This document shows positions 1 through 6,789 of a DNA stretch of 18,789 bases, piece after piece. Within the stretch, counting starts at the first letter, position 1; every line of letters starts with the position of its first letter. Both the position numbers and the translations under genes were made by a program. Below the pieces are notes generated by a model. It had not been told where the DNA came from and did not search any database. It was given only the letters and a program-made list of their open reading frames with translations. Source of the DNA: an uncultured Lachnospiraceae bacterium (GTDB lineage: Bacteria > Bacillota > Clostridia > Lachnospirales > Lachnospiraceae). The stretch covers positions 1-18,789 of the forward strand of contig CAJUQJ010000061.1 of the NCBI GenBank assembly GCA_910588215.1, read 5' to 3'.

Positions 1-24
1 TTTGCAAAAGTACACTTTTACAAA
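1..24. repeat. 24-bp imperfect palindrome with 2-bp centre, downstream of the recombinase gene
   Basis: Two 11-bp arms, TTTGCAAAAGT and ACTTTTACAAA, surround a central AC. The arms are inverted repeats with one mismatch (10 of 11). It starts 12 bases after the recombinase stop codon. Half-sites around a 2-bp core are the usual geometry of serine-recombinase crossover sites (hix, res subsite I). It could also be a weak transcriptional hairpin, but no T-tract can be seen because the window ends here. No second copy was found in the window. Confidence 0.5.
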
Positions 25-36
25 TCCTGTTGTCAC

Positions 37-639
37 TCAACTAATATTTTCAAATTTTCTGGCTTTTCCATAGAAGGTTCCCACAGGCATTTCGCAGGCA
101 TCGGCCGCTTGGCGGAGTGTTATTTTTTTGTTTCTCCAATCACGATGTATTTGATAGAAATTATCCGGATAAGGTATTGCCGGACGGCCAAATCTCACCC
201 CTCTCGCTTTTGCGGCTGCAATCCCTTCCGCTTGACGCTGCCTTATATTCGATCGCTCATTCTCTGCCACAAAGGACAATACCTGTAAGACAATATCGCT
301 GAGAAACATCCCCATCAGATCTTTCCCCCGGCGGGTATCCAATAACGGCATATCCAATACTACAATATCAATTTCCTTTTCTTTCGTGAGGATCTGCCAC
401 TGCTCTAATATCTCACCGTAATTGCGTCCTAACCGATCAATACTTTTAATATAGAGCAAATCATCTTTCTTCATACGGCGTACCATACGTTTATACGCCG
501 GACGGTCAAAATCTTTCCCGGACTGCTTATCCATAAATATATTTTTTTTTGCAACTGAAAGTTTCTGTAAAGCGATCAGCTGCCTTTCTTCATTCTGGTC
601 GCGGGTGCTGACACGTACATAGCCATATACATCTGCCAT
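37..639 (-). CDS. Serine recombinase (resolvase/invertase family)
   Basis: A 200-residue small serine recombinase that cuts and rejoins DNA through a phosphoserine intermediate. The N-terminal catalytic domain has YVRVSTRDQNE with the expected nucleophile Ser11 and Arg9, then SIDRLGRN with Asp68, Arg69 and Arg72. ENERSNIRQRQAEGIAAAKARG around 126-147 matches the long E-helix, and FGRP leads into a C-terminal helix-turn-helix of about 155-194. The length matches Tn3-type resolvases and Hin/Gin invertases (180-200 aa), and it appears intact. The start is well supported by AGGAGG at 651-656. No transposase lies beside it; the neighbours are a ligase operon and a palindrome at 1-24 that could be its site. 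Resolvase, invertase and orphan regulator cannot be told apart from sequence alone. Confidence 0.93.
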   Translation of the reverse strand: MADVYGYVRVSTRDQNEERQLIALQKLSVAKKNIFMDKQSGKDFDRPAYKRMVRRMKKDDLLYIKSIDRLGRNYGEILEQWQILTKEKEIDIVVLDMPLLDTRRGKDLMGMFLSDIVLQVLSFVAENERSNIRQRQAEGIAAAKARGVRFGRPAIPYPDNFYQIHRDWRNKKITLRQAADACEMPVGTFYGKARKFENIS

Positions 640-749
640 ATCTTTTTCTCCCTCCTGCCGAAATCATGAGATTTTTCTATACCGGCCATATTATTTTTTC
701 CATATCTATTAAAATATAAAATCAAAGTCTCGAAAAACATTTTTATACA

Positions 750-783
750 AAAAAAGAAAGAACATTTCTGCTCTTTCTCTTTT
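750..783 (-). terminator. Intrinsic terminator after the ligase gene
   Basis: On the minus strand AAGAGAAAGAGCA, loop GAAA, then TGTTCTTTCTTTT forms a 13-14 bp stem with two G-T pairs, ending in a T-rich tract. It begins about 40 bases after the ligA stop codon and closes the MBOAT-SGNH-rluF-ligA unit, separating it from the recombinase. Confidence 0.85.
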
Positions 784-823
784 ATCATCAACTATGACTT
801 CCTGACAAAATCTTATGACACTC

Positions 824-2782
824 TTACAGATACTCCTCCATAAAATCCTCTTCCGAAATAATCCTGACCCCCAGTTCCTTCGCCTTCTTGTTCTTGGACG
901 ACTGCGATGCCGTATCATTATTGATCAGACAGACCGTTTTCCCGGTTACACTTCCGGTAACCTTGCCACCTCTGGCTTCAATCTCGGCCTTAAGTACTCC
1001 TCGATTCTCATAATGCTCCAAACTGCCGGTGATGACAAAGGACATGCCTGCCAGTGTCTGACTCCCCTCCTCCGCCACCTCTTCGGCAAGACGAAGTTCC
1101 TGCATCAGATGTTCCAGCTGCTCTGTCTTATCTTGTCTGTGGAAGAACTCATGGATTCCAGCCGCGATCACACCGCCCACACCGTCTACCTCGTTCAGAT
1201 CCTCCACGGTCGCCTTCTGCAAGGCATCCAGTGAATAGCCAAAATGCCTGCATAAAATCTTTGCATTGGCCACTCCTACATTCTCGATGCCCAGCCCATA
1301 GACCACTCTCGCCAATGTTGTATCTCTGGCCTTCTCGATACTTTCCATCAGATTACCAAAAGATTTCTCACCGAATCCTTCCATCTGCGTGATTTCCTGC
1401 TCATATCGATCCAATTTAAAAAGATCCGCAAATTCATGGAGAAAGCCTCTGGCCAGAAACTTCTCCAGTGTAGACTCAGACAAACCGTCCACATTCAGGG
1501 CATCTCTGCTTACAAACAATGTAAACGCCTTGATCTTCTTGGCATCACAGTCCGGATTATTGCAGTACAGTGACTGCACATCATTGACCTGCCTTATCTG
1601 TGTAGGCTGTCCGCACACCGGACACACTGCCGGAATCTCCAGCGTATCGCTCTTGGTCAGGTTCTCCGCGATCTGCGGTATGATCATGTTAGCCTTGTAG
1701 ACCGTAATATGATCGCCGATCCCCAGCTTCAGTCCTCTTACGATACTGATATTGTGTACCGAAGCACGGCTGACCGTAGTTCCCTCCAGTTCCACCGGCT
1801 CAAAGATCGCCACCGGATTGATCAGCCCTGTACGACTGGCACTCCACTCCATCTCCGAAAGCACCGTTTCCCGCAGTTCGTCCGCCCATTTAAAAGCAAT
1901 GGAATCCCGCGGAAATTTCGCTGTCCTTCCAAGGGATTGCCCATATGCAATATCATTGTATGTCAACACCAGACCATCTGACGGCACGTCATAGGTCTGA
2001 ATCTTATTCTCAAAATACGCTATCTCCTCCAGGATCGTGTCCGGATCCACCAATCTGTATTCTACCACGTCAAAACCCTGTTCCTGTAAAAAGGCAAACT
2101 GCTGCGCCCGGAGATCATCACTGCTCATATCCTCCGCTTTTACAAGATTAAATGCATAGAAATTGACATTTCGTCTGGCAGTGATCTCATTATTTAACTG
2201 CCGCACAGAACCGCTGCACAAATTCCGGGGATTCTTGTACTTTGCATCCACATCTTCAATCTCACTGTTGATACGCTCAAATTCACTGTAGCTGATCACT
2301 GCCTCTCCCCGCAGAACCAGTTCCCCCTGATAAGGAATCGACAAAGGCACATTCTTAAAAACTCTGGCATTGTTGGTAATGACCTCCCCCACTTCCCCGT
2401 TTCCTCTCGTCACGGCCTTGATCAGTTTCCCTCCGTTATAAGTCAGTACGATCGTCAATCCGTCCAGCTTCCAGGAAAGCACTGCCTCCTTCCCATTCAG
2501 CCAATCACGTAGTTCCTCCCTGCTCTTCGTCTTGGCAAGGGAGAGCATCGGGCGTTCATGTCTCTCCTTCGGCAGCTCATCCACCGCTTCATAACCTACG
2601 GTTACCGTAGGACTGTTCGCAAGAGTAACACCTGTTCTGTTCTCTAATTCCGTCAGTTCATCATACAGACGGTCATATTCTAAGTTACTCATGACCTCTG
2701 TATCCTGCGCGTAATATGCCCTTGCTGCTTGATTCAGAACCGCGACCAGTTCTTTCATGCGATTGTTATCTGTTTCTTTCAT
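824..2782 (-). CDS. ligA: NAD-dependent DNA ligase, divergent form
   Basis: A 652-residue NAD+-dependent DNA ligase, which seals nicks during replication and repair. Domain order is complete: Ia (1-65, EYDRL), adenylation domain with the AMP-accepting lysine Lys105 in WKLDGL, RGE at 158-160, NPRN at 184-187, DGLVLTYND at 269-277, AFKW at 296-299, OB fold, a four-cysteine zinc finger (387, 390, 407, 412), helix-hairpin-helix repeats, and a BRCT domain from about 575 to the end. It is slightly shorter than E. coli LigA (671). Unusually, the Glu normally two residues before the lysine is Ser103, and the Lys normally in DGVVIK is Thr274. It lies 41 bases after the pseudouridine synthase, so it is probably the last gene of that operon; the ribosome site (GCAGG) is weak. 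The family call is secure. Whether it is the main ligase or a second copy is open. Confidence 0.95.
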   Translation of the reverse strand: MKETDNNRMKELVAVLNQAARAYYAQDTEVMSNLEYDRLYDELTELENRTGVTLANSPTVTVGYEAVDELPKERHERPMLSLAKTKSREELRDWLNGKEAVLSWKLDGLTIVLTYNGGKLIKAVTRGNGEVGEVITNNARVFKNVPLSIPYQGELVLRGEAVISYSEFERINSEIEDVDAKYKNPRNLCSGSVRQLNNEITARRNVNFYAFNLVKAEDMSSDDLRAQQFAFLQEQGFDVVEYRLVDPDTILEEIAYFENKIQTYDVPSDGLVLTYNDIAYGQSLGRTAKFPRDSIAFKWADELRETVLSEMEWSASRTGLINPVAIFEPVELEGTTVSRASVHNISIVRGLKLGIGDHITVYKANMIIPQIAENLTKSDTLEIPAVCPVCGQPTQIRQVNDVQSLYCNNPDCDAKKIKAFTLFVSRDALNVDGLSESTLEKFLARGFLHEFADLFKLDRYEQEITQMEGFGEKSFGNLMESIEKARDTTLARVVYGLGIENVGVANAKILCRHFGYSLDALQKATVEDLNEVDGVGGVIAAGIHEFFHRQDKTEQLEHLMQELRLAEEVAEEGSQTLAGMSFVITGSLEHYENRGVLKAEIEARGGKVTGSVTGKTVCLINNDTASQSSKNKKAKELGVRIISEEDFMEEYL

Positions 2783-2823
2783 ATAAAATACCTGCCGTTC
2801 TTTAATATTGCATATATCTTGTA

Positions 2824-3567
2824 TTACTTTGCCCGGGACGTTCCATTCTGCATCATGCCACAGTGTTCATACAGTTCTTGCATCTCTTCTCGCGACAATT
2901 CTCTGTATTCTCCAGGCTTTAATTTGTCAAGAACAATATTTATAACACGTGTTCTTTTCAGTGAGGTGACCTCATACCCCTGTGTTTTGCACATACGCCG
3001 TATCTGCCGATTGAGTCCTTGTGTCAGTATCATACGAATCGTCTTCGGACCGATCTGTTCTATTTCACATGGCCTTGTACTGACCCTCATTTCTTCCAGC
3101 CACACCCCCTGCCGAAGACAGTCCAGTGCCTTACTTGTCCACTCCTTAGAAACCTTAACTATATATTCTTTCTCGTGACCGTTTGCACCGCGCATCATGG
3201 CATCGATCAGCATACCGTCATTTGTCATCAGCAGCAATCCTTCTGACTCCTTATCCAATCTGCCCGCATAAGTGACACGTACCGGATACTTGATTTCATC
3301 TATTACTATTTTCTCTGCATGAACATCCCGTTCCGTACAGACCACACCTCTTGGTTTATAATATGCCAGCACTACCGTTCGATCCCGGCTTGTTATCTTC
3401 TTACCCAGGACCAGTATGTTCTCTCGCCCGGTTATCTTCATGCCCATCTGGGCAGTCCTGCCCTCGACCGTCACCACGCCCTGCGCAATCAGCTTATCCG
3501 CATCCCGCCTGGAGCAAATTCCACAGTCTGCCAGGTATTTGTTCAAACGAATTTCTCTGCCTTCCAT
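2824..3567 (-). CDS. rluF: 23S rRNA pseudouridine synthase, RluF-like
   Basis: A 247-residue enzyme that isomerises a uridine in 23S rRNA to pseudouridine; the RluF relative acts at U2604 in E. coli. An N-terminal S4 RNA-binding domain (about 6-55, IRLNKYLADCGICSRRDADK) is followed by KPRGVVCT (71-78) and the catalytic motif AGRLDKESEGLL with the expected nucleophile Asp105. The C-terminal NRQIRRMC followed by YEVTSLKRTRVINI favours RluF over RluB or RsuA, which usually carry NREVRRL-type sequences. The start is supported by AAGGAG about five bases upstream of the ATG. It lies 51 bases after the SGNH gene and 41 before ligA, all in one direction, so co-transcription is likely. Family confidence is high; the exact target base is inferred. 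Confidence 0.92.
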   Translation of the reverse strand: MEGREIRLNKYLADCGICSRRDADKLIAQGVVTVEGRTAQMGMKITGRENILVLGKKITSRDRTVVLAYYKPRGVVCTERDVHAEKIVIDEIKYPVRVTYAGRLDKESEGLLLMTNDGMLIDAMMRGANGHEKEYIVKVSKEWTSKALDCLRQGVWLEEMRVSTRPCEIEQIGPKTIRMILTQGLNRQIRRMCKTQGYEVTSLKRTRVINIVLDKLKPGEYRELSREEMQELYEHCGMMQNGTSRAK

Positions 3568-3618
3568 GTATACTCCTTACATCACACAGTATCACGCCAT
3601 ATATTCTCCTGCGTCTCC

Positions 3619-5046
3619 TCAAGGATTCTCCTGCGCTGCTTTACCGATCCCGGAACCTGTATCTGTTCTCTGTTCGGCCTCCGATATCTGGCTCTTCGGC
3701 AAATCCACAGCATGCTCCAGCAAGAACTCCCGCCAGGCATCATAATGCTTTGCATAAAGATGGACGCCGTCAAAAGTCAGTTCCGATTTCAGATACCCTT
3801 CTTCATCCGTAAAGACCGGATTGACATCAAGATAGAAAACATCTGTTCCGTTTGCCAGGGACGCCGACGCAGCGTTCTTGTCATTGATATTAATATTATT
3901 GAACTCTGTCTCCATATTATTCTTTTCTCTGCTGACATGGAGATTTGCCATAATATAGATGACTGCCTCCGGCTGCCATTCCCGAATCTGTTGCAGCACT
4001 TGCTGATACTGATCCAGATACATCTCCGTATCACCATATCCCAACTCATTCATACCCAGCATGATATAGATCTTTCCATACTGCTTCGTCTGCAATACCT
4101 CCGTCATCCTGACCTTGCTGCCGGTCTTCTGATAAGTGACTTCATCTTCCAGAATCCTAAAGATCGTCATACCACTGTCACAGTAGAAATCCGTATTCTC
4201 CAATCCTGCATAATCCGAAATCCCCAGTGTCCTGGAATCTCCCAGAAAAGCCGCATTATCAAAATAACTGGTGTTTTCTTTTGTGTAAGGATATACTGTT
4301 GTCAATGCAACTTTTCCTGCATCCTTATAGTAACGAGATTCTATCTGCACAGGCTCATAAAATTCAAAATCAGTTACCCCCTTCGGTACATCTTCCGTTT
4401 CTACGCCGTTTTTCAAACCACCATGTTCACTCTGATGTCTGTCGTCGTTTTGTAAATCGTCACTGTTATCCTTGCGTATTCCTGCATTTCCCGCTTTCAC
4501 TTCAGTCTCTTCATCAAAACTTTCCGCTTCGCTGCCATCGCCAATACCAGCCGCTACATTTGTCTGTATCTCATCTGTCTTTCCGATATCGGCAGTGTCT
4601 TTACCATTCTTTACAACATCTTCGTTACCCACTTTATTTAAGTTTTCAATATCACTCGTTTTTCCATTATCTTCCAGCATAGAACTGTGCACATCTGCTT
4701 CCAACACCCCCTGTTCTCCAGGCATTTTGGCATACGATCTGCTAACAAACATCTGTGTATCTCTCACTGCAGCACTAATGCCAATCTCATCCGAGATAAA
4801 CATTACTGCCAAAGTAGTCAAAGTAATCAGCAATAAATAAGGGCAGTTATATAAATATGCTCGCCAGTCACGTTTCTGTCTTTTAGGCATTTGCGATTCA
4901 GACTGTCGTAATGACTGTTTTCGTTGTCCTGTCTGCTGCTTCTGTACCAAACGCGTTTGCTGCTCTGTCTGCTGCTTCTTCTGTGCTAAACTCGTCTGCT
5001 GTCCTGTTTGTTTTCTTTGCTGCTGCTTCTGCTTCTTTTTTTTCAT
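3619..5046 (-). CDS. Membrane-anchored SGNH/GDSL-type hydrolase or acyl-transfer partner
   Basis: A 475-residue predicted type II membrane protein. Residues 1-60 are basic and Gln/Lys-rich with internal repeats, 68-86 form one membrane helix, and about 105-225 is a polar, acidic linker poor in structure. An SGNH domain follows: FLGDS with catalytic Ser271, GMNELG with Asn333, and DGVHL with Asp426 and His429. Such extracellular SGNH proteins work with MBOAT acyltransferases, either moving an acyl group onto a polysaccharide or removing it, as in AlgI/AlgJ/AlgX and PatA/PatB. The MBOAT gene is immediately upstream (130-base gap). The start ATG has only a distant GAGG (12 bases) and is followed by an A8 run; an overlapping open frame begins at 5083. 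No specific polymer or direction of reaction can be assigned. Confidence 0.88.
   Translation of the reverse strand: MKKKKQKQQQRKQTGQQTSLAQKKQQTEQQTRLVQKQQTGQRKQSLRQSESQMPKRQKRDWRAYLYNCPYLLLITLTTLAVMFISDEIGISAAVRDTQMFVSRSYAKMPGEQGVLEADVHSSMLEDNGKTSDIENLNKVGNEDVVKNGKDTADIGKTDEIQTNVAAGIGDGSEAESFDEETEVKAGNAGIRKDNSDDLQNDDRHQSEHGGLKNGVETEDVPKGVTDFEFYEPVQIESRYYKDAGKVALTTVYPYTKENTSYFDNAAFLGDSRTLGISDYAGLENTDFYCDSGMTIFRILEDEVTYQKTGSKVRMTEVLQTKQYGKIYIMLGMNELGYGDTEMYLDQYQQVLQQIREWQPEAVIYIMANLHVSREKNNMETEFNNININDKNAASASLANGTDVFYLDVNPVFTDEEGYLKSELTFDGVHLYAKHYDAWREFLLEHAVDLPKSQISEAEQRTDTGSGIGKAAQENP
4930..5004 (-). repeat. Tandem repeat coding for the Gln/Lys-rich N-terminus
   Basis: Two diverged direct copies of 39 and 36 bases encode GQQTSLAQKKQQT (residues 15-27) and EQQTRLVQKQQT (28-39) of the SGNH protein, and a third partial copy (GQRKQ) follows. 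The copies differ by one codon, as expected from replication slippage. The segment is in the cytoplasmic tail, ahead of the membrane helix. Confidence 0.7.
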
Positions 5047-5136
5047 TCGTTATCATTTCCTCAATTGAATCATCACTCATCATTCATATCTTATGCTATT
5101 TATCTTTTATTGTAGATAGTAAACTACCATCATCCC

Positions 5137-5164
5137 ACTATAACCTGAAATGGATATTTGGAAA
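5137..5164 (-). promoter_or_regulatory. Possible internal promoter before the SGNH gene
   Basis: On the minus strand TTTCCA (5159-5164), a 16-base spacer and TATAGT (5137-5142) lie in the 130-base gap between the MBOAT and SGNH genes. The -10 is good but the -35 is weak and the spacer short, so this may only be chance in an A/T-rich gap. No terminator was seen in this gap, so readthrough from the MBOAT promoter remains likely. Confidence 0.3.
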
Positions 5165-5176
5165 CATATATTTTAA

Positions 5177-6598
5177 TCAGAATCTGAAATACAGAAACGG
5201 ATTATTGCTCCCAACCATGATTTCACGCACCGAGAACCAGAATATCGCTACCATCAGTATTACCACAAACCATCTATCTTTCCACTTATGATACCACCTG
5301 ATCGGAAAGGGGGTAGCGAACAAAATGCATACCGTCAGCAAGATTCCATACTCCTGCAGATAACGCAGAAGCTGTGGGATACCAACCATAACACCTGTTT
5401 GTTGTATGCCGAACATATTGCCAAGATATGCTCCCAGTTGTCTTATATCTGTAATGGCAAACACAACCCATGTTATTGGAATGATCGCCAGCGTATAGAG
5501 CCGGCCGATCACTTTAGTCCGTTCCAATCTCTTGCCGTAGCTATTCTTCTCGATCGTAAGGATCACAAAAAATAACAGACCCCATAATACAAAATTCCAG
5601 TCAGCCCCATGCCACAGTCCGGTAAGAGCCCATACGATAAAAAGATTACATACGGTTCTCACCCGGTTTTTCCGGTTTCCTCCTAGTGGAAAATAGACAT
5701 ACTCGCGAAACCATCTGCCCAACGTAATATGCCAATGGCGCCAGAATTCCGAAACGGATCTGGAGGCATAGGGACTGTCAAAATTCTGCGGGATCCTGAA
5801 TCCGAGCATTTTACCAAGCCCCATCGCCATCACTGAATATCCCCAGAAATCAAAATAGATCTGAAAGGAATAGGCCGCTGCTCCCAACCAGGCTACCGCT
5901 GGATGTAATTCTCCTGCACCTGCGGACATGATCGTATTCCAGAGTGTCCCAATCTGATTGGCCAAAAGCACTTTAAGCCCAAGTCCCAGTGTAAAAAGTT
6001 TGAGTCCGTTTTCCAGATTCCGGATACGCATACGCCGGCTTTTCATCCGATCGGCTATCTCATCATACCGAACGATCGGCCCCGCGATCAGCTGCGGAAA
6101 CATACTCACGTAGGATGCAAATGAGACAAAATCTACCGGCTTGCGTATCAGCCCCCGATAGCAATCCACCTGATAGGATACCATCTGAAAAGTATAGAAA
6201 CTTATGCCAAGCGGTAATGCCAGCGCCAACAAGGGAATCAATTCCTTCCCTGCCAGATGGTTTATGCTGCTCGCCGCAAAATCCCAATATTTAAATAGAA
6301 ATAGCATACAAAAGTCAAATAGCAGAGAAAGGATCAGCGCCGCCTTACGCCGCCGCTGTCTTCTTTGCGCGCGATTCTGTATGGGAGTCTTCGGCTCCCA
6401 GAACATATACCTGCTCAGACAGAAGTTGACTGCAATAGAAAAAATAAGCAGCAGAACAAAATACGGTTCTCCCACTCCATAAAATATAAGGCTTCCAACC
6501 AACAATACAATATTGCGATATTTGGCAGGAATGATCAGATACAATATCATAAAAACCGGCAGAAACCGGAATAAAAATTCTACACTGGAAAACAGCAT
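5177..6598 (-). CDS. MBOAT-family O-acyltransferase (AlgI/DltB-like)
   Basis: A 473-residue multi-pass membrane enzyme that moves acyl groups across the membrane for O-acylation of a surface polymer. It opens with MLFSSVEFLFRFLPVF, typical for the family. Hydrophobic helices alternate with the conserved FWRHWHITLGRWFREYVYFPLGG (His288, His290) and TGLWHGADWNFVLWG with the expected catalytic His330. Length and motif order are normal. The ATG at 6596-6598 is preferred over the GTG at 6605-6607, because AAGGAG (6607-6612) overlaps the GTG and is eight bases from the ATG. It is the first gene after a near-consensus promoter and an upstream repeat array, and the SGNH partner follows. The substrate could be an exopolysaccharide, a teichoic acid or peptidoglycan; there are no DltA/DltC genes nearby to suggest D-alanylation. 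Confidence 0.93.
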   Translation of the reverse strand: MLFSSVEFLFRFLPVFMILYLIIPAKYRNIVLLVGSLIFYGVGEPYFVLLLIFSIAVNFCLSRYMFWEPKTPIQNRAQRRQRRRKAALILSLLFDFCMLFLFKYWDFAASSINHLAGKELIPLLALALPLGISFYTFQMVSYQVDCYRGLIRKPVDFVSFASYVSMFPQLIAGPIVRYDEIADRMKSRRMRIRNLENGLKLFTLGLGLKVLLANQIGTLWNTIMSAGAGELHPAVAWLGAAAYSFQIYFDFWGYSVMAMGLGKMLGFRIPQNFDSPYASRSVSEFWRHWHITLGRWFREYVYFPLGGNRKNRVRTVCNLFIVWALTGLWHGADWNFVLWGLLFFVILTIEKNSYGKRLERTKVIGRLYTLAIIPITWVVFAITDIRQLGAYLGNMFGIQQTGVMVGIPQLLRYLQEYGILLTVCILFATPFPIRWYHKWKDRWFVVILMVAIFWFSVREIMVGSNNPFLYFRF

Positions 6599-6638
6599 AT
6601 ACAGCACTCCTTGACTTATTAAAATGAGTTCCTTATCT

Positions 6639-6667
6639 AGTATATTCCACGCAGAATTTTTTTACAA
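6639..6667 (-). promoter_or_regulatory. Housekeeping-type promoter of the MBOAT-SGNH-rluF-ligA unit
   Basis: On the minus strand TTGTAA (6662-6667), a 17-base spacer and TATACT (6639-6644) give a near-consensus sigma-A promoter, 40 bases before the MBOAT start. A GGTTCGCCC sequence abuts the -35. It is directly downstream of a four-copy 11-bp repeat array, suggesting activator or repressor control. Confidence 0.75.
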
Positions 6668-6694
6668 GGGCGAACCTTTCTATTTTTCGACATT

Positions 6695-6738
6695 TTATGC
6701 ATCATTTTTGCATCATAATTGCATCATTTTTGTATCAT
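6695..6738. repeat. Four tandem 11-bp direct repeats upstream of the MBOAT promoter
   Basis: Four contiguous plus-strand units end in the same six bases: TTATGCATCAT, TTTTGCATCAT, AATTGCATCAT and TTTTGTATCAT (last with one change). The period is exactly 11 bp, about one helical turn. The array ends 27 bases upstream of the -35 element. This phasing is like the tandem boxes of PhoP/OmpR-family regulators. An inverted pair, GGGCGA (6668-6673) and TCGCCC (6745-6750), brackets the array. Confidence 0.85.
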
Positions 6739-6789
6739 GCAGCGATCGCCCAATAAGTCATCCTCCTAACCGGTAGTCTGCATTTATGA

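Noticed and set aside
3582..3773. Minus-strand 63-codon frame covering the SGNH/rluF junction
   Set aside because: It lies inside the SGNH C-terminus in another frame, with no supporting ribosome site.
3319..4455. Long plus-strand open frame of 378 codons opposite rluF and the SGNH gene
   Set aside because: It is antisense to two well-supported genes, crosses their boundary, has no recognisable motif, and its composition (His/Leu/Ile/Cys rich) is that of a reverse-strand shadow.
6721..6789. Tiny leader ORF after AGGAGG downstream of rsmF
   Set aside because: The AGGAGG abuts an ATG with no spacing, and the next start gives only nine codons within the repeat array; it is upstream of the mapped-looking promoter.
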